Notes under the pieces: generated by a model | Told to the model about the DNA's origin: nothing | Seen by the model: the letters and a program-made list of their open reading frames with translations, nothing else | The model's database searches: none | Program-made: the position numbers and the translations under genes | Part shown: positions 5,724 to 13,819 of the stretch, piece by piece | How positions within the stretch are numbered: position 1 is the first letter of the stretch | Layout: every line of letters starts with the position of its first letter | Source: Clostridiaceae bacterium | Lineage (GTDB): Bacteria; Bacillota; Clostridia; Saccharofermentanales; UBA5734 | Assembly: GCA_012511525.1 (NCBI GenBank) | Contig: JAAZFW010000047.1 | Span: forward strand, 1 to 17,382 | DNA length: 17,382 nucleotides | Direction of reading: 5' to 3'

Positions 5724-7328
5724 ATGTCAAACAGCATGTTTTGTTTTCAATGCGAACAGGTCGCGGGCGGCAAGGCCTGCACCCGGGTCGGCGCCTGCGG
5801 CAAGCAGCCGGCCACATCCAATTTGCAGGACGACCTGACCGTCAAGCTGATCGAGCTGGCGATGTTCATGGAAGGCGAAGAGATGACCGACCATGCCGCC
5901 GAGCTGATGATGGAAGGCTTGTTCACCACGATCACCAACGTCAATTTCAATGACGACGATATTAAAGAGCTGACCGGCCTGATCCAGAACCAGATCGACC
6001 AGCTCAAGCCGCAAAACAGCGGCTGCGGATCCTGCTGCGGCGCCGGACAGGCGGATATCACCCGCGGCGAGGAGCTGTTCCACGGCGACGCGGACGAAGT
6101 CGCCCTGCGCACACTGCTGCTGCTCGGGCTGCGCGGCATGGCCGCCTATGCCTACCACGCCTACGTGCTGGGCCGCAAGGATCCAGAGGTCACCGAAGCG
6201 TTGTTTCGCGGCATGCGCGAGGTCGGCACCCACCACCGTGTCGACGCATGGCTGAAAATCCTGCACCAGTTCGGTCTGGACAACTACCGCTGCATGGAGC
6301 TGCTCGACGAGGCCAACACCGGTGCCTACGGCCATCCCGTCCCGACTCCGGTCACCATGACTATCGAGCCGGGACCGTTCATCGTCGTGTCTGGCCATGA
6401 CCTGCTCGATTTGAAGATGCTGCTCGACCAGACAGCCGGGAAAGGCATCAACATCTACACGCATGGTGAAATGCTGCCGGCCCACGGCTACCCCGAGCTG
6501 AAGAAATACCCGCACCTCAAGGGCAATTTCGGCACAGCCTGGCAGAACCAGCAAAAGGAGTTCCGCAACGTGCCGGGCGCCTTCCTGTTCACCACCAATT
6601 GCCTGATGCCGCCCAGGAAAGACTACGCCGACCGCGTATTCACGACAGCGGTTGTCGGTTACCCCGGTTTGGTCCACATCCCGGACAGCCCATACGGCAA
6701 GGATTTCGGCCCCGTGATCGAAAAGGCACTGGCGCTGGGCGGGTATGACAAACCGGTCACCATGAAAGGGGTCAACGGCGGTTCCAGCCTGATCACCGGG
6801 TTCGGTCACGAATCTGTTCTGGCCGCCGCCGGCGAGGTCGTCGAAGCCGTCAAGTCCGGCGCGATCCGGCATATTTTCCTGGTCGGCGGCTGCGATGGAG
6901 CCAAACCCGGCCGCAATTACTACACCGATTTCGTCGCCGCGACGCCGCCGGACACCCTGGTCCTGACGCTGGCCTGCGGCAAGTACCGCTTCAACGACCT
7001 CGACCTGGGCAAGATCGGACCGTTCCCGCGCATCATGGACATGGGCCAGTGCAACGATGCCTACTCGGCCATCCGCGTCGCCGTCAAGCTGGCGGAGGTG
7101 TTCGAGACCGATATCAACCAGCTGCCGCTGACGCTGGTGTTGTCCTGGTATGAGCAAAAGGCCATTTGTGTTCTGCTCAGCCTGCTCTCGCTCGGTGTCA
7201 AGAACATCCGCCTTGGCCCGACACTGCCGGCCTTCGTCTCGGAGAATGTCCTGGGCGTTTTGGTCAACCAGTTCGGACTCAGCCCGGTCTCAAATGCTGA
7301 AGCGGACCTGAAGGCGGTGCTGGGATGA
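5724..7328 (+). CDS. hcp: Hybrid cluster protein / hydroxylamine reductase
   Basis: Hcp, 534 residues, reduces hydroxylamine in vitro and is linked to NO detoxification and protein S-nitrosylation. The N-terminal iron-sulfur motif is C7-x2-C10-x8-C19-x5-C25. All hybrid-cluster ligands can be placed by their spacing to the Desulfovibrio protein: H225 (SGHD), E249 (HGEMLPAHGYP), C293 (TTNC), C390 (GGCDG, the persulfide position), C418 (ACGKYRFN), C443 (GQCND) and E478 with K480 (WYEQKA). An extra cysteine group, GCGSCCG (100-106), lies in the linker after the first domain. The ATG follows GGGAGG by 11 nt; M5 is a possible alternative. The gene overlaps the next by ATGA and diverges from a Crp/Fnr regulator that probably controls it. 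The protein is cytosolic. Confidence 0.98.
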   Translation: MSNSMFCFQCEQVAGGKACTRVGACGKQPATSNLQDDLTVKLIELAMFMEGEEMTDHAAELMMEGLFTTITNVNFNDDDIKELTGLIQNQIDQLKPQNSGCGSCCGAGQADITRGEELFHGDADEVALRTLLLLGLRGMAAYAYHAYVLGRKDPEVTEALFRGMREVGTHHRVDAWLKILHQFGLDNYRCMELLDEANTGAYGHPVPTPVTMTIEPGPFIVVSGHDLLDLKMLLDQTAGKGINIYTHGEMLPAHGYPELKKYPHLKGNFGTAWQNQQKEFRNVPGAFLFTTNCLMPPRKDYADRVFTTAVVGYPGLVHIPDSPYGKDFGPVIEKALALGGYDKPVTMKGVNGGSSLITGFGHESVLAAAGEVVEAVKSGAIRHIFLVGGCDGAKPGRNYYTDFVAATPPDTLVLTLACGKYRFNDLDLGKIGPFPRIMDMGQCNDAYSAIRVAVKLAEVFETDINQLPLTLVLSWYEQKAICVLLSLLSLGVKNIRLGPTLPAFVSENVLGVLVNQFGLSPVSNAEADLKAVLG

Positions 7329-8239
7329 GCGTCACGTACGATGTCGTGGTCATCGGCCAGGGTCCGGCCGGCGTGTCGGCGGCGGTCTACGCTGTCCGCT
7401 CCGGACTATCCGTCCTCCTGATCGGCCGGGACAGCGGCTCGCTGGCAAAAGCGGACAAGATCGAGAACTATTACGGCTTTGTTGACCCTGTCAGCGGACC
7501 GGACCTGCTGCAGCGCGGCCTGGATCAGGCCAGCAGGCTGGGCATCGAGCGTGTGCAGGACGAAGTGACCGGCATTCGCTGGGAGGACACATTCCTGGTC
7601 GAAACGCCGACCCGTCATGTCCAGGCGGTCAGCATCGTGCTGGCTACGGGCATGCCGCGGCGCAAGGCCGCGGTGCCGGGGCTGGCCGCATATGAAGGCC
7701 GGGGCGTCAGCTACTGTGCCACCTGCGACGGTTTTTTCTACCGGGGCAAAACGGTGGCGGTTATCGGCAACGGCGCCTATGCCCTCAAGGAGGCCGCCGA
7801 GCTCAAGCCGTTTGCCGCGACAATTTACCTTTTGACCAACGGACGCGAGCTCGAAACTGACGTTGCGGATGCCGAACTGGTGATCCGTCAGGACAAGATC
7901 GCCCGCCTGGAAGGCGATGACGAAAAGGTGCGCCGCCTGGTGCTAACGAACGGGGATACCCTTGATGTCGACGGGGTCTTCGTTGCCGAAGGTACAGCGT
8001 CCGCCCTGGATCTGGCACTCAAGCTTGGCCTTGACAACGACGGGAAAGTCATTCTGGCCGACAAGCAACAGGCGACCAACCTGCCGGGCTTGTTCGCGGC
8101 AGGGGACTGCACCGGCGGGCTGCTGCAAATCGCGGTGGCCGTCGGCGAGGGTGCTCAGGCCGGTATGTCGGCTGCGGCCTATGTCCGCAGCCTGAAGGGC
8201 GAAAAGGTGCAGAAGGTCCAGTGGGGTGAAGAAGGCTGA
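7325..8239 (+). CDS. Thioredoxin-reductase-like flavoprotein, putative Hcp partner
   Basis: A 304-residue flavoprotein of the TrxB type: FAD-binding GQGPAG (11-16), KIENYYGF (45-52), LATGMPRRK (107-114), the redox pair C131-A-T-C134 followed by DGFF, a second glycine motif GNGAYA (148-153) and the FAD-binding AAGDC (258-262). TrxB proteins that use NADPH carry HRRxxxR after the second glycine motif; here the position reads TNGRELE (171-177), so NADPH use is unlikely. NADH or reduced ferredoxin are possible donors, as in pyridine-nucleotide-independent clostridial reductases. It overlaps hcp by ATGA, so the two are coupled. I infer that it reduces Hcp or removes nitrosyl groups made by it; a thioredoxin role remains possible. 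I recall similar hcp-linked flavoproteins in gut Clostridia. Confidence 0.88.
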   Translation: MSVTYDVVVIGQGPAGVSAAVYAVRSGLSVLLIGRDSGSLAKADKIENYYGFVDPVSGPDLLQRGLDQASRLGIERVQDEVTGIRWEDTFLVETPTRHVQAVSIVLATGMPRRKAAVPGLAAYEGRGVSYCATCDGFFYRGKTVAVIGNGAYALKEAAELKPFAATIYLLTNGRELETDVADAELVIRQDKIARLEGDDEKVRRLVLTNGDTLDVDGVFVAEGTASALDLALKLGLDNDGKVILADKQQATNLPGLFAAGDCTGGLLQIAVAVGEGAQAGMSAAAYVRSLKGEKVQKVQWGEEG

Positions 8240-8263
8240 GACCATTCCGGAACTCGTTCCCGG

Positions 8264-8298
8264 GGCGGGTTGTGCCGATGCGCGCAACCCGCCTTTTT
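8264..8298 (+). terminator. Intrinsic terminator of the hcp operon
   Basis: GGCGGGTTGTGC (8264-8275) pairs with GCGCAACCCGCC (8282-8293), a 12-bp stem with one G-U pair and a 6-nt loop, followed at once by TTTTT. It lies 24 nt past the flavoprotein stop and separates this operon from rnf. Confidence 0.92.
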
Positions 8299-8419
8299 AA
8301 CATGTAAACCCGGCGAACCGAACACGTTTACGATCATTTCGTCCCGATTTTTAGTCAAAATTGCCAGCTTTTCGCCGAGAGATTCCGGTCAAAAGGCTAC
8401 TATTTTTCCAGGATTGTGT

Positions 8420-8425
8420 TATATT
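8420..8425 (+). promoter_or_regulatory. Possible -10 box of the rnf operon
   Basis: TATATT at 8420-8425 is the best -10 candidate between the hcp terminator and rnfC. The matching -35 position (CTACTA, 8397-8402) is poor, so an activator or another sigma factor may be needed. Positions 8299-8419 are otherwise AT-richer than the genes, without a recognised feature. Confidence 0.4.
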
Positions 8426-8431
8426 AGACGG

Positions 8432-8535
8432 TGGCAAATGAATCGTTCCCCAGGCGCTGTGGCAGCGAAAAGCCGAAGAAACTGGAGAGCAATTCAACCG
8501 AAAATCGGCAACAATATTGTCCGGGAGGTTTTTTT
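8432..8535 (+). other. Leader of the rnf operon with small hairpins
   Basis: The predicted leader is about 105 nt long. It can form CGCTG-tgg-CAGCG with flanking GG/CC (8453-8474), then CCGA-aaa-TCGG (8498-8508), then the exact palindrome ACAATATTGT (8511-8520) two bases before the ribosome site GGGAGG (8523-8528). I could not match it to a riboswitch class I know. A frame in phase with rnfC runs through it, but the GTG at 8536 is the better start. Confidence 0.4.
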
Positions 8536-9894
8536 GTGTTTCGTTTCGGCAATTTTTCCGGCGGGGTGCACCCGCGCGGTAATAAAAACACGCATTTTTA
8601 TCCGACGGTCCGTCTCGATAAATTCAAAACGGTCCGCATCCCGATGAGCATGCATATCGGGCCGCCCTGCACGTGCGTCGTCAAAGAAGGCGACCCGGTC
8701 AAGGTCGGTCAGCTGATCGGCCGAGCCGATGCTCCGATGGCCGTCCCGATCCATTCAAGCGTTTCGGGAACCGTCAAATCGGTGCTCAAGGAAGTCGCCA
8801 GCACGGGCAAAGCGGTCCAGGTAGTCGTGATCGAGTCCGATGGACTGAACACGATCGACGAGAGCGTCCAGCCGCCTGTGATCACGGACCGCGCGTCCTT
8901 CCTGCAGGCGGTGCGTGACTCCGGCCTGGTCGGCCTGGGCGGCGCCGGCTTCCCGACGCACATCAAGATGCAGCCGCCGGCCGGCAAGGAACCGGATGTG
9001 CTCGTGATCAACTCGGCCGAGTGCGAGCCGTACATCACGGCCGATTTCCGCCAGTGTGCCGAGCATCCTGACGAGATCATCGACGGCATCATCCAGGTCA
9101 TGAAGCATCTCGACATCCCCAAAGCCCTGATCGGGGTCGAGAGCAACAAGCCGCTGGCAATCGACGTGCTGAACTACGAGCTGATGAAGCTGAAACTGTC
9201 CGCCAATTTGGAGCCGAACATTTCGATCGTCCGATTGAAGACAGTCTATCCGCAGGGCGCCGAGAAGATGCTGATCTATTCCCTGACCGGCCGCAAAGTT
9301 CCGACCGGCGGGCTGCCGCACGATGTCCGTGTGCTCGTGCTCAACGTCAGCACGGTCCGCTTCATCTCCAAGTACCTGAAGACCGGCATGCCCCTGATCC
9401 GCAAGCGCCTGACGCTCGATGGCAGCGCGGTCAAGGTGCCGTGCAACATCAACGTCCCGATCGGAGCCCCGATCCCCGATGTCATCGAGGCGGCCGGCGG
9501 CATGACCGGCGAACCCGGCAAGGTCATCATGGGCGGCTCGATGATGGGCGTCGCACTGGATCGGGTGGAAGCCAGCATTATCAAGCACAACAACGCCATT
9601 CTCGTCTTTGACCAGAAAGAAGCCCAGCTGCCGCCGGAAACCCAGTGTATCCGCTGCGCCCGCTGCGTCAATGTCTGCCCGATGCATCTGATGCCGACGA
9701 CGCTCGACAACATGTCGCGCAACAAGGATGTGGAAGGGCTTAACCAATACCACATCATGGACTGCATCGAATGCGGCAGCTGCACGTATGTCTGCCCGGC
9801 CAAGCGGCACCTGGTCCAGAGCATCCGGATCGGCAAAATGGATGTCCGCTCGGCGCAGCAAGCCGCAAAAGCCAAGGAGGGCGCTGCCAAATGA
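8536..9894 (+). CDS. rnfC: Rnf complex subunit C (RnfC)
   Basis: RnfC, 452 residues, is the peripheral subunit that binds NAD(H) and FMN in the ferredoxin:NAD+ oxidoreductase. The N-terminus FGNFSGGVHP is typical; a biotinyl-like barrel follows (about 40-105), then the glycine-rich nucleotide/FMN site GLVGLGGAGFP (130-140), with NSAECEPY at 159-166. Two [4Fe-4S] motifs close it: C371-x2-C374-x2-C377-x3-C381 and C410-x2-C413-x2-C416-x3-C420. I chose the GTG at 8536, with GGGAGG seven bases upstream, since it gives the family's usual N-terminus; the frame is open back to 8431. The stop overlaps the rnfD start (ATGA). It is the first gene of the complete rnfCDGEAB operon. Confidence 0.97.
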   Translation: MFRFGNFSGGVHPRGNKNTHFYPTVRLDKFKTVRIPMSMHIGPPCTCVVKEGDPVKVGQLIGRADAPMAVPIHSSVSGTVKSVLKEVASTGKAVQVVVIESDGLNTIDESVQPPVITDRASFLQAVRDSGLVGLGGAGFPTHIKMQPPAGKEPDVLVINSAECEPYITADFRQCAEHPDEIIDGIIQVMKHLDIPKALIGVESNKPLAIDVLNYELMKLKLSANLEPNISIVRLKTVYPQGAEKMLIYSLTGRKVPTGGLPHDVRVLVLNVSTVRFISKYLKTGMPLIRKRLTLDGSAVKVPCNINVPIGAPIPDVIEAAGGMTGEPGKVIMGGSMMGVALDRVEASIIKHNNAILVFDQKEAQLPPETQCIRCARCVNVCPMHLMPTTLDNMSRNKDVEGLNQYHIMDCIECGSCTYVCPAKRHLVQSIRIGKMDVRSAQQAAKAKEGAAK

Positions 9895-10877
9895 CGCTGC
9901 AAGTATCATCATCTCCCCATATCCGGGACCAGGCGTCCACGACCCGACTGATGCTGGACGTGATCATCGCCCTGCTGCCCGCGTTGGGCGTCTCTATCTA
10001 TATGTTCGGGCTGCGCTCTCTCCTGATCGTCGTGCTGACCTGCACGACGGCGGTGCTGTTCGAGTACCTGAGCCGCAAGCTGATGAAGCGCTACAACTCG
10101 ATCGGCGACTTGAGCGCAGTGGTTACCGGTTTGCTGCTGGCCTTCAACCTGCCGCCGACCGTCCCCCTTTATGTTCCGGTCATCGGCTCGTTTGTCGCCG
10201 TCGTCGTCGTCAAGCAGATGTTTGGCGGCATCGGCCAGAATTTTGTCAATCCGGCTCTTGCCTCCCGGATCATCCTGACCTTGTCGTTTCCAGCGGCCAT
10301 GACCCGCTGGGCGATTTTGGCCGGCCGGATCCCCGGACACGGCATACCCGGCACCGAGCCGATCGCCGAAGGCGTCGACCTGATCGCCACGGCGACGCCC
10401 CTGTACCTGATTCAGGCCGGTGAAACGGGCAGCGCGGTGATGCCGGGCTACCTGGACCTGTTTATCGGCTACAAGGGCGGCTGCCTGGGCGAAGTGTCGG
10501 TTCTGGCCCTTGCCGCCGGCGTCGTCTACCTGCTGATCCGGCGGGTGATCTCGCCCCTGATTCCGGTAACCTACATCCTGACTGTCGCCCTGCTGACGGC
10601 CTTGTTCGGACAAGATCCCCTGTACCACATGCTGTCCGGCGGCCTGTTCCTGGGCGCTTTCTTCATGGCGACCGACTATGTCACGTCGCCGCTGAGCAAC
10701 AAAGGCAAGATCATCTTCGGCCTCGGCTGCGGCCTGATCACGAGCCTGGTGCGCTTGTTCGGCGGCATGACCGAAGGGGTCTCCTTTGCGATCCTCTTCA
10801 TGAATATCCTGACACCGCACATCGACCGCTGGACGATCCCGGTGCCCTTTGGAGGTGTGCGACATGCCAAGTCTTAA
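9891..10877 (+). CDS. rnfD: Rnf complex subunit D (RnfD)
   Basis: RnfD, 328 residues, is an integral membrane subunit with covalent FMN. About eight to ten hydrophobic segments are visible from residue 20 to 305. The ATATP motif (166-170) is the position of the SGATP-like flavinylation site, making T169 the likely FMN attachment residue; note threonine in place of the usual serine-glycine before it. FFMATDYVTSP (257-267) is another family signature. The ATG overlaps the rnfC stop and has AAGGAGG ten bases upstream. The frame is open further upstream, but that would lie inside rnfC. The 3' end overlaps rnfG by 14 nt. Confidence 0.96.
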   Translation: MTLQVSSSPHIRDQASTTRLMLDVIIALLPALGVSIYMFGLRSLLIVVLTCTTAVLFEYLSRKLMKRYNSIGDLSAVVTGLLLAFNLPPTVPLYVPVIGSFVAVVVVKQMFGGIGQNFVNPALASRIILTLSFPAAMTRWAILAGRIPGHGIPGTEPIAEGVDLIATATPLYLIQAGETGSAVMPGYLDLFIGYKGGCLGEVSVLALAAGVVYLLIRRVISPLIPVTYILTVALLTALFGQDPLYHMLSGGLFLGAFFMATDYVTSPLSNKGKIIFGLGCGLITSLVRLFGGMTEGVSFAILFMNILTPHIDRWTIPVPFGGVRHAKS

Positions 10878-11439
10878 GCCCTTTTTGCCTGCCGTCATCC
10901 TATGTGCCATCTGCCTCGTGACGACAGGGCTGCTGTCCCTGACGTTCGAACTGACCCGAGCCGAGCGGATGCGGCAAAGCGAAATCGCGGCCAATGCCAA
11001 CCGGTTCGCCCTGTTCCCCGACGCGTCCGGCTTTACGACCCTCAGCCTGCCGGACGGCGCGCCGGATGATTTGGGTGAAATCACCCGGGCTGAGGGAGAT
11101 AACGGCCAAGCGCTGGGTTACTTGTTTGTCGCCAGCAAGCGCGGTTACGGCGGCCAGGTGCCGGCGATGGTCGCCATCGATACCGAGGGCGCGCTTGTCG
11201 GCGTGCGGGTGCTGACGAACAGCGAAACACCTGGACTGGGCAAGAAAGTCGAGCAAGCTGCTTTCACGGGCCAATTTGTCGGCAAGCTGGCCGACACGCT
11301 GTTTGCGCTGGATACGTCGAACAGCCAGCTGCAGCCGCTGGACGCAATCTCCGGCGCGACCATCTCGTCACGCGCGGTCATGGAGGCAGTCAATGCCGCC
11401 ATCGAGGGCTATCTGGCCCTGGACAAGGAGGGACAGTAA
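10864..11439 (+). CDS. rnfG: Rnf complex subunit G (RnfG)
   Basis: RnfG, 191 residues, carries covalently bound FMN on the outer side of the membrane. One N-terminal membrane anchor (about residues 8-28) precedes an FMN-binding domain. NSETPGLGKKV (119-129) and the flavinylation motif D-A-I-SGAT-I-S (160-168, attachment at T166) are clear. The ATG at 10864 has GGAGGT upstream and lies within the end of rnfD, a 14-nt overlap that suggests coupled translation. Covalent attachment normally needs a flavin transferase (ApbE); none is encoded in this window. Confidence 0.96.
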   Translation: MPSLKPFLPAVILCAICLVTTGLLSLTFELTRAERMRQSEIAANANRFALFPDASGFTTLSLPDGAPDDLGEITRAEGDNGQALGYLFVASKRGYGGQVPAMVAIDTEGALVGVRVLTNSETPGLGKKVEQAAFTGQFVGKLADTLFALDTSNSQLQPLDAISGATISSRAVMEAVNAAIEGYLALDKEGQ

Positions 11440-11441
11440 GC

Positions 11442-12251
11442 ATGGCAGCCAAAAAAACCGTCAGTTTGGGCAAAGAGATCAGCAAAGGCCTGATTCTGGA
11501 AAATCCCGTTCTGCGTCTGATCCTCGGCACCTGCCCGACCCTGGCCGTCACGACATCGGTTAAAAACGGCCTGGGCATGGGGATCGCCGCTACCTTTGTC
11601 TTGTTGGGCTCCAACCTGGTGATCTCGTTGCTGCGCCGGGTGATTCCCGATAAAGTCCGCATCCCGGCGTTCATCACCGTCATCGCCGGCTTCGTCACGA
11701 TCATCCAGCTGCTGATGGAGGCCCTCGTGCCATCACTCAACGAATCGCTGGGCATCTTCATCCCCCTGATCACGGTCAACTGCATCATCCTGGCGCGGGC
11801 CGAGATGTTCGCCAGCAAGCATGCTGTCCTTCCCTCCCTGGCCGACGGCCTGGGCATGGGTGCCGGCTATACGGCTGCCCTGATCCTGATGGGCACCATC
11901 CGGGAGATCATCGGCAACGGCACCTTCTTCGACCTGGGCATCCCCGGGTTGCAGGCCGGCGGCTATATCGAGCCGATGCTGATCATGATCTTGCCGCCGG
12001 GCGGTTTCTTCGTCTTCGGTATCCTGATCGCCCTGGCCAACAAGCTGTCTGACAAGGCCGGCAAGGAAACGCAGGAGGACGACACCATCTGCGCCGGGGC
12101 CATCTCCGACCAGACGGCCTGCCTGCTATGCGGCGGCTGCAGCTTCGGGCGCAGCGGCGTGCAAAACCAGCTGCAGGCCGACGAAGGCGTGCGCCGCATG
12201 GCAGGGAAAGCCAAACCGGACAAGTCAGGCGACGGAGGTGACAACGCATGA
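11442..12251 (+). CDS. rnfE: Rnf complex subunit E (RnfE) with cysteine-rich tail
   Basis: RnfE, 269 residues, is a membrane subunit that with RnfA forms the inverted pair holding a buried [2Fe-2S] centre. The core (20-202) has about six hydrophobic helices; C31 in GTCPTLA and C114 in VNCIILA are the paired cluster cysteines. After the last helix comes a soluble tail of about 67 residues with C217 and C227-x2-C230-x2-C233 (CLLCGGC), and an acidic and lysine-rich end. Cysteine-bearing tails occur in some clostridial RnfE as I recall, but this spacing would suit an extra metal site. The ATG follows AAGGAGGG; the TGA overlaps the rnfA ATG. Confidence 0.96.
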   Translation: MAAKKTVSLGKEISKGLILENPVLRLILGTCPTLAVTTSVKNGLGMGIAATFVLLGSNLVISLLRRVIPDKVRIPAFITVIAGFVTIIQLLMEALVPSLNESLGIFIPLITVNCIILARAEMFASKHAVLPSLADGLGMGAGYTAALILMGTIREIIGNGTFFDLGIPGLQAGGYIEPMLIMILPPGGFFVFGILIALANKLSDKAGKETQEDDTICAGAISDQTACLLCGGCSFGRSGVQNQLQADEGVRRMAGKAKPDKSGDGGDNA

Positions 12252-12838
12252 AAGAGATGCTGATTATTCTGTTCAGCGCCATCCTGGTCGACAATTTCGT
12301 CTTGTCGAAATTTCTCGGCATCTGCCCGTTCCTCGGTGTCTCCAAGAACCTGAAAACGGCGATGGGCATGAGCATGGCGGTCATTTTCGTCATGGTCCTG
12401 GCAACCGCCATCACCTGGCCGGTCTTCTACCTCCTGCTCGCCCCGTACGACCTGGGCTACCTGCAGACCGTCATTTTCATCCTGGTCATCGCCGCCCTGG
12501 TGCAGCTGATCGAGACCTTCCTCAAAAAGGCGCTGCCGCCGCTCTACCAGGCCCTGGGCATCTACCTGCCCCTGATCACGACCAATTGCGCCATCCTCGG
12601 CGTTGCCATCCTCAACATCGACCAGGCGTACGGCTTCGGTGAGTCCATGATCAACAGCCTGGGCGCGGGGCTTGGCTTCATGCTGGCGCTGTTCCTCTTT
12701 TCCGGGGTCAGGTCCAAGGTTGACCATGCCGACGTGCCGCGCTTTTTCAAGGGCCTGCCCATCACACTCGTATCCGCAGCTCTGGTCTCCATCGCCTTCT
12801 TCGGCTTCAAGGGCCTGATCGAGAACCTGTTCAGCTAA
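12248..12838 (+). CDS. rnfA: Rnf complex subunit A (RnfA)
   Basis: RnfA, 196 residues, is the six-helix membrane partner of RnfE. The N-terminus LVDNFVLSKFLGICPFLGVSK is near invariant in the family, with C26, and the second half has LPLITTNCAILG with C114; these two cysteines and their RnfE equivalents bind the membrane-embedded [2Fe-2S] centre. The start overlaps the rnfE stop (ATGA), with GGAGG just upstream. Length is normal and nothing is missing. Confidence 0.97.
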   Translation: MKEMLIILFSAILVDNFVLSKFLGICPFLGVSKNLKTAMGMSMAVIFVMVLATAITWPVFYLLLAPYDLGYLQTVIFILVIAALVQLIETFLKKALPPLYQALGIYLPLITTNCAILGVAILNIDQAYGFGESMINSLGAGLGFMLALFLFSGVRSKVDHADVPRFFKGLPITLVSAALVSIAFFGFKGLIENLFS

Positions 12839-12863
12839 TCGCTGAACGCCAGGAGGAAAGTCC

Positions 12864-13784
12864 ATGTACCTGATCGCCATGTCACTCAATCTGCAATCGA
12901 TTCTCGTACCGACGGCCATCGGCGGCGGCATCGCCCTGATCCTCGGTATCATCCTGGTCGTGGCGGCCCGCATCTTCGCCTTGCCGGCGGACGAGAAACT
13001 CGAGGAAATCCGCGCCGCGCTGCCCGGTGTCAATTGCGGCGCCTGCGGCTACTCAGGCTGTGACGCCTACGCCATGGCCCTGCGCGACGGTGAACCTAAC
13101 GCGGCCAAGTGCCCGGTCGGCGGCAAAGAGACCGCGATGGAACTGGCGGCTATCCTGGGTCTTAGCCCCCCGTCATTTATCCCCCAGGTCGCCTACGTCT
13201 TCTGCCAGGGTACGACCGATCATACAAGCAAGCGCTACGATTACCAGGGCATTACCAGCTGCGCCTCAGCCCAGGGGCTTTTCTCAGGGCCGAACTCGTG
13301 CACCTTCGGCTGCATGGGCTTTGGTGACTGCGTGGCGGTCTGCCCGTATGACGCCATCACGATCTCGGACGGTATCGCCCACATCAACACCGAACGATGC
13401 AAGGCGTGCGGCCTGTGCGTCGCGGCCTGCCCCAAGGAACTGATCCAGATCATTCCGCGCCACTACAATGCCTACACGGTGTCCTGCCGCAACAAATGGC
13501 CCGGTGCCCAGACACGCAAGAACTGCAAGGTGGGCTGCATCGGCTGCAGCCGATGCTACAAGGTCTGCCCGTCCGGGGCGATCACCATGGACGGCCCGCT
13601 GGCGGTGATCGACCAGAACCTGTGCACACACTGCAACAAGTGCCTCGAGGTCTGCCCGACCCACGCCATCCAGCGCGGCCTGTTCCTGGGTGAGGGTCCG
13701 GATGGCAAGCCCATGCGCTCCAAGAAGCCGGATGACCCGGTTTCGCCGACCCCGGCCTTCGGGTCCCCGGCAGGCGCGAACTGA
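12864..13784 (+). CDS. rnfB: Rnf complex subunit B (RnfB), many-cluster form
   Basis: RnfB, 306 residues, is the entry point for electrons from reduced ferredoxin. A membrane anchor (about 12-35) is followed by a 4Fe-4S domain with C58-x2-C61-x4-C66-x16-C83. Ferredoxin-like motifs follow: C146-x3-C150-x5-C156-x3-C160, C179-x2-C182-x2-C185-x3-C189, C225-x2-C228-x2-C231-x3-C235 (with C221 beside it) and C254-x2-C257-x2-C260-x3-C264. With further cysteines at 114, 133 and 208 this is the large clostridial form, beyond the three-cluster proteobacterial type. The tail (275-306) is rich in proline, glycine and charge. AGGAGG lies seven bases before the ATG. Last gene of the operon. Confidence 0.97.
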   Translation: MYLIAMSLNLQSILVPTAIGGGIALILGIILVVAARIFALPADEKLEEIRAALPGVNCGACGYSGCDAYAMALRDGEPNAAKCPVGGKETAMELAAILGLSPPSFIPQVAYVFCQGTTDHTSKRYDYQGITSCASAQGLFSGPNSCTFGCMGFGDCVAVCPYDAITISDGIAHINTERCKACGLCVAACPKELIQIIPRHYNAYTVSCRNKWPGAQTRKNCKVGCIGCSRCYKVCPSGAITMDGPLAVIDQNLCTHCNKCLEVCPTHAIQRGLFLGEGPDGKPMRSKKPDDPVSPTPAFGSPAGAN

Positions 13785-13786
13785 AC

Positions 13787-13819
13787 TGCCGGAAAATGCG
13801 GCAAACCGCTTGCTTTTTG
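13787..13819 (+). terminator. Weak possible terminator after rnfB
   Basis: GCGG-CAAA-CCGC (13798-13809) is followed by TTGCTTTTT. It competes with TGCCG/CGGCA (13787-13803). Both stems are short, so some read-through into rpmB is likely. Confidence 0.3.

Noticed and set aside
5727..7157. A long open frame (476 codons) antisense to hcp
   Set aside because: It mirrors the GC-rich codon pattern of hcp, has no ribosome site or domain, and hcp is unmistakable.
8426..8535. Known riboswitch in the rnf leader (c-di-GMP, glycine, cobalamin, TPP, FMN, SAM considered)
   Set aside because: None of the conserved cores could be matched; only short hairpins are seen.
8755..11084. Two long antisense frames opposite rnfC and rnfD (8755-9912 and 9909-11084)
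   Set aside because: Both are composition shadows, rich in D, Q, H and A, opposite genes with clear motifs.
11963..13033. Antisense frame across rnfE, rnfA and rnfB
   Set aside because: No family motif; it crosses three real genes.
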